Part shown: piece by piece, positions 1-5,038 of the stretch
Position numbering within the stretch: the stretch's first letter is position 1
Layout of the letters: every line of letters begins with the position of its first letter
Assembly: GCA_030037035.1 (NCBI GenBank)
Contig: JASHSA010000024.1
Span: 1 to 5,038, forward strand
From: Thermoplasmata archaeon
GTDB lineage: Archaea; Thermoplasmatota; Thermoplasmata; Lutacidiplasmatales; UBA184
DNA: 5,038 nucleotides
Direction: 5' to 3'
The notes under the pieces: model-generated
Seen by the model: the letters and a program-made list of their open reading frames with translations, nothing else
What the model was told of the DNA's origin: nothing
Databases searched by the model: none
Translations under genes and position numbers: made by a program

Positions 1-840
1 TTCCGCCTGCACGGCCCGATCCACGGTGGCACGCTTGACCTCGACGTCGGGCAGAGCTCTCAGTTCACGTCGGCGCTCCTGTTCGCCCTCCCGACGGTCG
101 TTCCCGACTCCAGGATCCGGACCCAAGGAGAGGCCGTCTCGGCACCGTACGTGCTCGCGAGCCTCGAGGTGCTGCGGCGCAGGTCGGTGACGGTCGAGCC
201 GGTCCCGGGAGGGTACCGGGTCCCGGGGGGTCAGCGGTTCTCCACGTCCCGCGAGCCGGTCCCCGGCGACGCCTCCTCCGCCGCCTACCTCTGGGCGGCC
301 GCCGCTGTCACGGGCGGCTCGGTCACGGTCGACGGCGTGCCCGCCGACTGGCCCCAGGCCGACCTCGCGGTCCTCGAGCTGCTCCGGCGCTACGGCGCGG
401 AGGTCGTTCGCCGCGGCGCGTCGGTGAGGGTGCAGGGAGGCCGACGACGCGGCTTCCGATGCGAGCTCACCGACGCGCCGGACCTCTATCCGCTCGCGGG
501 GGTCCTCGCCGCGACCGCCCCCGGGCGCAGCACGCTGCGCGGAGCCCCGCACGTCCAGCTCAAGGAGTCGAACCGAAAGCTGGAGACCGCGCGCCTCGCG
601 CGGGCGATGGGAGCCCGGGTGGAGGTATCCCGGGACGGCCTCGCGATCGAGGGAACGGCGCGGCCTCGGGCAATCCGTCTTCTCCAGCTCACCGACCACC
701 GTCTGGTGATGAGCGCGGCGGTGGGAGCACTCTCCGCCGATGCCCCGAGCGAGATCGGCGAGGCGCGTGCCGTCGCCAAGTCGTACCCCGGGTTCTTCGA
801 CGCGCTCGGGGAGCTCGGCGTGGAGGTCCGACGCGCATGA
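1..840 (+). CDS. aroA: 3-phosphoshikimate 1-carboxyvinyltransferase (EPSP synthase), 5'-truncated by the window edge
   Basis: Transfers the enolpyruvyl group of PEP to shikimate-3-phosphate, the penultimate step to chorismate, in the cytosol. Frame 1 is open from the first base, so the start lies upstream; 279 residues remain. Against E. coli AroA from memory, about 150 N-terminal residues are missing from a protein of about 430. Motifs, in fragment numbering: SSQF at 19-22 (shikimate-phosphate binding), GDASSA at 89-94, catalytic Asp161, KESNR at 188-192, DHR at 232-234 and Lys260 before SYP. Asp161, Arg192, Arg234 and Lys260 match E. coli Asp313, Arg344, Arg386 and Lys411, with spacings of 31, 42 and 26 against 31, 42 and 25, so the active site looks intact. 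The usual KESDR motif reads KESNR, a mild change. An internal ATG at 151 is not the start, because conserved sequence precedes it. The stop overlaps the aroC start by 4 bases. Confidence 0.96.
   Translation, partial: FRLHGPIHGGTLDLDVGQSSQFTSALLFALPTVVPDSRIRTQGEAVSAPYVLASLEVLRRRSVTVEPVPGGYRVPGGQRFSTSREPVPGDASSAAYLWAAAAVTGGSVTVDGVPADWPQADLAVLELLRRYGAEVVRRGASVRVQGGRRRGFRCELTDAPDLYPLAGVLAATAPGRSTLRGAPHVQLKESNRKLETARLARAMGARVEVSRDGLAIEGTARPRAIRLLQLTDHRLVMSAAVGALSADAPSEIGEARAVAKSYPGFFDALGELGVEVRRA
822..827 (+). promoter_or_regulatory. Ribosome-binding site for aroC
   Basis: GGAGGT lies inside the end of aroA, 9 bases before the ATG at 837. A second in-frame ATG at 843 would be 15 bases away, so this site favours 837 as the aroC start. 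Confidence 0.7.
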
Positions 841-1925
841 CGATGGAGTTCGGCCGCCGCCTGCGGCTCGCGCTCTTCGGCACGAGCCACGGTCCCGAGG
901 TGGGGCTGACGCTCCAGGGCCTGCCGCCGGGGACCGCGATCGACGTCGCCGCGATCCAGCGTGAGCTCGACCGTCGGCGACCGGTCGGCCGGTCCCTCGC
1001 AAGTCGTCGCCACGAGGAGGATGCCCTGATCGTCGACCGGGGCGTGGTCGACGGCCGCACGGACGGTGGGGAGTTCCGCGCGCACGTCGCCAACACCGAC
1101 GTCCGCCGCGAGCCGTACGACCGACTTCGGGACATCCCGAGGCCCGGCCACGCCGACTACCCGGCACGTCGTCGGTACGGCCCCGACGCCGACCTCTCGG
1201 GCGGGGGGATCTTCTCGGGCCGGATGACGGTCGGGCTCGTTGTCGCCGGAGCGATCGCGAAGGGGCTCCTCGCCCCGAAGGGGGTCCGTACGGTCGGCTA
1301 CACGCGGTCGATCGGGGAGGTCGACGCGGTGGCGCCGGAGGAGCTCGAGCTCGACGAGCTCGCGGCCCGCGCGCGCTCGAACGAGGTCGGCGCCGCCACG
1401 GCCGGGGCCGCGGAGGCGATGGCGGCGGCGATCGCCGCCGCGCGCCGCGACGGCGACAGTCTCGGAGGGGTCGTCGAGGTCCGCGCCGTCGGGCTCCCCG
1501 TCGGGCTCGGAGAGCCGTTCTTCGACTCGATCGAGAGCCTCCTCGCCCACGCGTACTTCAGCGTCCCGGCCGTCAAGGGCGTCGAGTTCGGGAGCGGCTT
1601 CGCCGCGAGCCGGATGCGCGGGAGCGAGCACAACGACCCGTTCGTTCTCGTCGACGGAGAGGTCCGGACCCGCACGAACCATGCCGGCGGGGTCCTCGGC
1701 GGGCTCGCGACCGGCATGCCGGTCGTCGCGCGCATCGCCGTGAAGCCGACGTCGTCGATCGCGCGCCCCCAGACGACGCTGAACGTCGCGACCGGCGAGC
1801 CGACCGAGCTGGTCGTCACCGGCCGCCACGACCCGTGCATCGTCCCCCGAGCGATGGTCGTCCTCGAGGCGGTCACCGCGTTCGTGCTCGCGGACCTCGC
1901 CCTCGCCGGAGGCTTCCTGCCATGA
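837..1925 (+). CDS. aroC: Chorismate synthase
   Basis: Removes phosphate from EPSP to give chorismate, using reduced FMN; this is the last common step of aromatic synthesis. The 362 residues match the usual 350-400. Motifs in order: FGTSHG at 14-19 (His18; the family norm is GESHG), RPGHADYPA at 102-110 (His105), GGGIFSGRMT at 122-131, GDSLGG at 206-211, TNHAGG at 280-285, a KPTSSI segment and GRHDPCIVPRA at 329-339. His18 and His105 are the two conserved catalytic-site histidines of the family. Thr in place of Glu in the first motif and the FSGRMT wording resemble archaeal members as I recall them. The ATG overlaps the aroA stop as ATGA and has a good ribosome-binding site. The TGA overlaps the asd start in the same way. 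The product feeds TrpE, encoded three genes downstream. Identity is secure; the start could be six bases later. Confidence 0.97.
   Translation: MTMEFGRRLRLALFGTSHGPEVGLTLQGLPPGTAIDVAAIQRELDRRRPVGRSLASRRHEEDALIVDRGVVDGRTDGGEFRAHVANTDVRREPYDRLRDIPRPGHADYPARRRYGPDADLSGGGIFSGRMTVGLVVAGAIAKGLLAPKGVRTVGYTRSIGEVDAVAPEELELDELAARARSNEVGAATAGAAEAMAAAIAAARRDGDSLGGVVEVRAVGLPVGLGEPFFDSIESLLAHAYFSVPAVKGVEFGSGFAASRMRGSEHNDPFVLVDGEVRTRTNHAGGVLGGLATGMPVVARIAVKPTSSIARPQTTLNVATGEPTELVVTGRHDPCIVPRAMVVLEAVTAFVLADLALAGGFLP
1908..1912 (+). promoter_or_regulatory. Ribosome-binding site for asd
   Basis: GGAGG sits in the aroC tail, 9 bases before the ATG at 1922. It supports this start over the upstream in-frame ATG at 1835, which would put 29 extra residues before the nucleotide-binding motif and overlap aroC by about 90 bases. 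Confidence 0.7.
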
Positions 1926-2995
1926 CCTCCGAGCGGCCGGCGACCGCGATCCTCGGTGCGAGCGGCTACGTCGGGCAGCATTTTGCGCGCCTGCTGGACG
2001 AGCATCCGTGGTTCGCTCCGCCGCTGCTCGTGTCGAGCGAGCGCTCCGAGGGACGATCGCTGGCGGACGTCTGGCAGCTCGCGGAGGCGCCCCCGGCGGG
2101 CCTCGCCCAGGAACGCCTCCGCGCCTGCTCGCCGGCCCGGATCGCCCGCCAGGGCGTGAGGGTCGTCTTCTCCGCGCTCCCGAGCGGCCTCGCCGGGCCG
2201 ACCGAGCTGGAGCTCCGCCGGCGCGGCGTCGCCGTCTTCTCGAACGCGGCGGACCACCGGGACGACCCGCGGTTCCCGCTGCTCGTGCCGGAGGTCAACG
2301 CTCCACGACTCCGCCTCGCGCGCCGGCCGTCGCGCGGCCAGGGCCTGCTCGTGACGAACCCGAACTGTTCGGCGGCGGGGCTGGTCGTAGCCCTCGCGCC
2401 GCTGCTGCCGTTGCTGCGCCCGACGGCGGTCCACGTCAGCACCTACCAGGCCCTGAGCGGCGCGGGCTATCCCGGTGTACCGTCGCTCGCGATCGCCGAC
2501 AACGTCGTCCCGTTCATCCGGCACGAGGAGGAGAAGCTCGCGCGCGAGACGTCGCTCCTTCTCGGCCGGAACGTCGGGACCCGGGTGCGGCCGCTCCCCA
2601 TGCCGGTCGTCGCCCAGTGCGCTCGGGTCGCGACCCGGGACGGCCACCTGGAGGCGGTCACCGTCGTGACCGACCGCACGCCGAACCGGGCCGCCATCGA
2701 GGACGCCTGGCGAAGCTTCGACCCCCTTGCCGGCCGGGGCCTCCCGACCGCCCCGTCGCCGCCGGTCCTGGTTCACGAGCAGGAGGACCGGCCCCAACCG
2801 CTGCGCGACCGCTGGGCCGGCAGCCCCGCCCGGGCCCGGGGCATGGCGGTCTCGGTCGGTCGCCTCCGATGGGAGCCGCCGTACCTGCGCTTCTTCCTCC
2901 TCGCGCACAACGCGGTGCGGGGCGGTGCCGGCGGCTCGGTGCTGAACGCGGAGCTCGCCTGCGCCGAGCGGCTCCTGGAGCGAGATCGCGGATGA
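1922..2995 (+). CDS. asd: Aspartate-semialdehyde dehydrogenase, archaeal/fungal type
   Basis: Reduces aspartyl-4-phosphate with NADPH to aspartate-4-semialdehyde, the branch-point precursor of lysine, threonine and methionine and, in some archaea, of 3-dehydroquinate. The 357 residues fit the archaeal class (about 350). The N-terminal Rossmann motif GASGYVG is at 12-18. The catalytic cysteine is Cys149 in NPNCS. The YQALSGAGYPGVPS segment starts at 175 and is followed by an HEEEK cluster, both typical of the archaeal/fungal branch. The catalytic histidine is His242 in RDGH. DRPQP is at 289-293 and the HNAVRGGAGGS end motif begins at 329. The usual CNRVPV before the catalytic histidine reads CARVAT, a local divergence. 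It is encoded directly before the kinase that makes its substrate, overlapping it by ATGA, although the kinase acts first in the pathway. Because it sits after aroC, its semialdehyde product may also serve aromatic synthesis; that part is inference. Confidence 0.95.
   Translation: MTSERPATAILGASGYVGQHFARLLDEHPWFAPPLLVSSERSEGRSLADVWQLAEAPPAGLAQERLRACSPARIARQGVRVVFSALPSGLAGPTELELRRRGVAVFSNAADHRDDPRFPLLVPEVNAPRLRLARRPSRGQGLLVTNPNCSAAGLVVALAPLLPLLRPTAVHVSTYQALSGAGYPGVPSLAIADNVVPFIRHEEEKLARETSLLLGRNVGTRVRPLPMPVVAQCARVATRDGHLEAVTVVTDRTPNRAAIEDAWRSFDPLAGRGLPTAPSPPVLVHEQEDRPQPLRDRWAGSPARARGMAVSVGRLRWEPPYLRFFLLAHNAVRGGAGGSVLNAELACAERLLERDRG
2977..2980 (+). promoter_or_regulatory. Weak ribosome-binding site for lysC
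   Basis: GGAG ends 11 bases before the ATG at 2992. It is the weakest and most distant of the four sites in this window, so lysC may depend more on coupling to asd translation. The start is supported by the kinase motif beginning at residue 12. Confidence 0.45.
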
Positions 2996-4311
2996 GCCGC
3001 AACCGCACGGCGCCACGGGTCCTCAAGTTCGGCGGAGCGTCGCTCGACGACCCGGCCGCGCTCGTGCGCGACGTCCGCACCGCCCGCTCCTCGGCGCCGT
3101 CGCTCGTCCTGGTCGTCTCGGCCCGCTCCCGGGTGACCGACCTTCTCGTCGAGGCGGTCGAGCACCCGAGAGACCGGCGCCGCCACGAGAGGATCCTCGC
3201 CAGCATCGGACGGGCCCATCCGGGGCTTCCGGAGGCCGGTCGTCGCCAGCTCGCCCGCCTCGGGCGACTGCTCGGCGAGCTCGAGCGGCACGCTCCTCCC
3301 GACCCCCCCAGGGTCGACCGACTGCTGAGCCTCGGGGAGCGCCTGGCGGCGCACTGGGTCGCGGCGCGGCTGCACGACGCCGGCGTGCCGGCCGTCGCGG
3401 TCGAGGCCGACCATCTCGGGTTGACGACCGACAACGCCTACGGAGCGTCGTGCATCGTTCTCGAGCGCTCCCGCGCCCCGGTCCGCCGGGGCATCGGTCG
3501 TCTCCTCGCTCGCGGGCAGCTGCCGGTCGTCACCGGCTTCTTCGGCCGGAGCCTCGAGGGCCGCGTCGCGACGCTCGGCCGCGGAGGCTCCGACTACGCC
3601 GCCTCGGCGATCGCGGCGTTGCTGGGGTCGGAGCGCGTCGAATTGGTCAAGCGCCACGTCGCGGTCCTGAGCGCGGACCCGGCCGAGGTCCCGGACGCTC
3701 GCCCGCTGTCGGAACTGTCGTACGAGGAGGCCGAGGAGCTCGCGCAGTTCGGCGCGCGGGTCCTCCATCCGCTGACGATCGAGCCGGCGCGCGCGCACGG
3801 CGTCCGCATCACCGTCCGCGCGATGGAGAGCCCGCGCGTCGCGACGACGATCGGCCCGGCGAAGCAGGGGCGGCGCAACCGGGCCATCACGGTCCTGCGC
3901 CCGCTTCGGCTGTTCCGCCTGAGGGTGCCGGGGGGCCGCCAGCGGCCCGGGATCGTCGCCGAGGTCTCCGACCGGCTTCGACGCGCCGGGGTGAACGTCG
4001 TCCAGCTGTTCACGTCCTCCGCCCTGCTCTGCCTGCTCCTCGAGCCGGACGGCGCCGCCCGGGCCGCGCGCGCGCTGCGGCCGATCACCGCCGACGACGC
4101 CGCGGCCCTCGACGGGCCGATCCCGGTCGGCCTCGTGACGGTGATCGGGGACGGCGTCCTGAGCGACCTCGACCGCCTGCCCTCCGAGGCGGTCCGCGGC
4201 GCGGAGGGGTTCAGCGCCACGCCCCGCGCGCTCTCCCTCGCCGTCCCGGTCGCCCGGTGCGGTGCGGTCGTCCGCGCGCTGCACGCCGCGCTGGTGGAGG
4301 CCGGCCGATGA
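2992..4311 (+). CDS. lysC: Aspartate kinase with C-terminal ACT domains, divergent nucleotide site
   Basis: Phosphorylates aspartate to aspartyl-4-phosphate, the substrate of the adjacent asd product. The 439 residues are in the family range. The amino-acid-kinase domain covers about 9-280: KFGGAS at 12-17 (norm KFGGTS), Ser43 and Thr49 in the SARSRVT segment, GE at 115-116, TTDN at 145-148, GRGGSD at 196-201, LSYEEAEELAQFGARVLHP at 242-260. Two ACT-like regions follow (about 305-363 and 379-436), the usual site of end-product feedback. Lys12, Ser43, Thr49, Glu116, Arg197 and Ser200 correspond to known aspartate-binding positions. Residues 220-231 are odd: the conserved TDVDG segment reads KRHVA, and the Arg after DP is Ala. 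These positions contact ATP in E. coli LysC. Sequence on both sides stays in frame, so this is not a simple frameshift. Aspartate kinase remains the best call because of asd next door, but its activity and phosphate donor are less certain. Confidence 0.9.
   Translation: MSRNRTAPRVLKFGGASLDDPAALVRDVRTARSSAPSLVLVVSARSRVTDLLVEAVEHPRDRRRHERILASIGRAHPGLPEAGRRQLARLGRLLGELERHAPPDPPRVDRLLSLGERLAAHWVAARLHDAGVPAVAVEADHLGLTTDNAYGASCIVLERSRAPVRRGIGRLLARGQLPVVTGFFGRSLEGRVATLGRGGSDYAASAIAALLGSERVELVKRHVAVLSADPAEVPDARPLSELSYEEAEELAQFGARVLHPLTIEPARAHGVRITVRAMESPRVATTIGPAKQGRRNRAITVLRPLRLFRLRVPGGRQRPGIVAEVSDRLRRAGVNVVQLFTSSALLCLLLEPDGAARAARALRPITADDAAALDGPIPVGLVTVIGDGVLSDLDRLPSEAVRGAEGFSATPRALSLAVPVARCGAVVRALHAALVEAGR
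4296..4300 (+). promoter_or_regulatory. Ribosome-binding site for trpE
   Basis: GGAGG in the lysC tail ends 7 bases before the ATG at 4308. This near-ideal spacing supports the ATGA-overlap start. Confidence 0.7.
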
Positions 4312-5038
4312 CCGGGGGTCCGTGGGAGCGTTTCCTCCGGGAGAGCGCGGCGTCGTCGAACGCCGGCTACTTCGAGCGGCCGCGCGTCGAGGGCGGTAGC
4401 GCGACGGCGACCTGGTTCGCCTCCGCCGAGGAGGTGCGCACGATCGGTCCCGCCGACCGGACGCCGGAGCTCCGGGCGACGGTCTCGCGCTTCCTCGGAC
4501 GCCACCGGCGCGGGGCGGTCCTCGGCTACCTCGGGTTCGACGCGGTCGGCCTCTTCGAGCCGGCGCTGCGTTCGTTCCCGCCGGGGGCGCCGTTCCCGCT
4601 CGGCGAGCTCGCGTTCGTTCCTGAGGTCACGGAGGCGCCGGCCCGAGCGAGCGCCCGGCGGCCCCTGCCGGCGAGCCGGCTCGGCCGACCGATCTCCGAC
4701 TCGCTGCCGCGGCCGCGCTTCGAGGCGAGCGTGCGTCGCCTCGTTGAGGCGATCCGGGCGGGGGAGGCGTTCCAGGTCGTGCTCGCGCACCGAAGGAGCT
4801 GGAAGCGGCCGGACGACCTCCTCGACCGGGCGGGGCGGCTCCGCGCCGCCGAGCGGTTCTCGAGCTTCTACTACCTGAGGTTCGGGGACCGGGAGGTCCT
4901 GGGGGCGAGCCCGGAGTCGGTCGCGGAGACCGACGGCCGAACGGCGTACGTCGACCCGATCGCCGGCACGATCCCCCGAGGTCCGCGGGGGGGGCGACGG
5001 GCGCTCTCGCGCGACCCGAAGGAGCTCTGCGAGCACCG
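4308..5038 (+). CDS. trpE: Anthranilate synthase component I, 3'-truncated by the window edge
   Basis: Converts chorismate to anthranilate, the first committed step to tryptophan, normally with a TrpG glutaminase that supplies ammonia. The frame is open to the window end: 243 residues of an expected 420 or so. Visible motifs: GYLGFDAVGLFEP at 73-85, FQVVLAHR at 155-162, LGASPES at 198-204, DPIAGTIPRG at 216-225, DPKELCEH at 236-243. Ala219 in PIAGT points to anthranilate synthase; aminodeoxychorismate synthases (PabB) usually have Lys there. The N-terminal region before GYxxxD is short, as in archaeal TrpE. FLRES at 9-13 may correspond to the LLES part of the tryptophan site. The second part of that site, normally NPSPYMF, reads ERFSSFY at 182-188. 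The linker between PRG and DPKE is short and Arg-rich. The catalytic C-terminal residues lie outside the window. PabB or a dual-role enzyme is a less likely alternative. Confidence 0.92.
   Translation, partial: MTGGPWERFLRESAASSNAGYFERPRVEGGSATATWFASAEEVRTIGPADRTPELRATVSRFLGRHRRGAVLGYLGFDAVGLFEPALRSFPPGAPFPLGELAFVPEVTEAPARASARRPLPASRLGRPISDSLPRPRFEASVRRLVEAIRAGEAFQVVLAHRRSWKRPDDLLDRAGRLRAAERFSSFYYLRFGDREVLGASPESVAETDGRTAYVDPIAGTIPRGPRGGRRALSRDPKELCEH

Noticed and set aside
459..836. Extension of the aroC frame upstream into aroA
   Set aside because: It is out-of-frame translation of conserved aroA sequence. The ATG at 837 is preceded by GGAGGT at correct spacing, and conserved aroC sequence begins just after it.
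486..1829. Long open frame on the - strand opposite aroA and aroC
   Set aside because: It lies antisense to well-conserved genes. Its translation is Arg/Asp/Gly-rich low-complexity sequence with no family motif, as expected for a shadow frame in very GC-rich DNA.
2008..2991. Extension of the lysC frame upstream through asd, suggesting a fused 767-residue protein
   Set aside because: The upstream part is Arg/Pro/Gly-rich out-of-frame translation of asd. Kinase homology starts at the ATG at 2992, which has a ribosome-binding sequence and an ATGA overlap.
1298..3016. 572-codon open frame on the - strand opposite aroC and asd
   Set aside because: It has no recognisable domain and is opposite two genes with intact catalytic motifs. 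Stop codons are rare in all frames at this GC content.
3637..3690. Compensated frameshift as the cause of the unusual lysC KRHVA segment
   Set aside because: I read the other two forward frames across this stretch and neither restores a TDVDG-like sequence, so the divergence appears genuine.
2773..4284. 503-codon open frame on the - strand opposite lysC
   Set aside because: Its composition is biased and it mirrors the lysC codons; there is no motif or ribosome-binding site to support it.
3594..5036. Open frame on the - strand opposite lysC and trpE
   Set aside because: It is a shadow of two recognised genes and is rich in Arg, Pro and Ser, with no conserved features.

Overview
This window is a gapless run of five amino-acid biosynthesis genes, all on the + strand. 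Every junction is a 4-base ATGA overlap. It begins inside aroA (EPSP synthase) and continues through complete aroC (chorismate synthase), asd (aspartate-semialdehyde dehydrogenase) and lysC (aspartate kinase). It ends inside trpE (anthranilate synthase component I). There is no intergenic DNA, and I see no RNA gene, mobile element, repeat array or promoter.

Organism: the DNA is very GC-rich (about 70% by eye, with third codon positions almost all G or C). The Asd protein is of the archaeal/fungal class, not the typical E. coli class. The chorismate synthase has archaeal-looking motif variants (GTSHG, GGGIFSGRMT), and the TrpE N-terminal region is short, as in archaeal enzymes. A high-GC archaeon is my best guess, possibly an uncultured euryarchaeal or Thermoplasmatota-like lineage. 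That is an inference; a bacterium carrying these gene types cannot be excluded from this window alone.

Layout: aroA 1-840 (5' end missing), aroC 837-1925, asd 1922-2995, lysC 2992-4311, trpE 4308-5038 (3' end missing). GGAGG-like ribosome-binding sequences lie in the tail of each upstream gene, 7-11 bases before the next ATG. This supports the chosen starts and suggests translational coupling.

How the genes work together: AroA and AroC carry out the last two steps to chorismate, and TrpE draws chorismate toward tryptophan. LysC and Asd convert aspartate to aspartate-4-semialdehyde, the precursor of lysine, threonine and methionine. In the alternative archaeal shikimate route, that semialdehyde is also a precursor of 3-dehydroquinate, which would give this mixed operon a single logic.

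The main oddities are an aspartate kinase that keeps its aspartate-binding residues but has a rewritten nucleotide-binding segment, and a TrpE lacking the NPSPYM tryptophan-feedback motif. No wholly new system is evident; the window looks like a core metabolic operon with some divergent enzymes.
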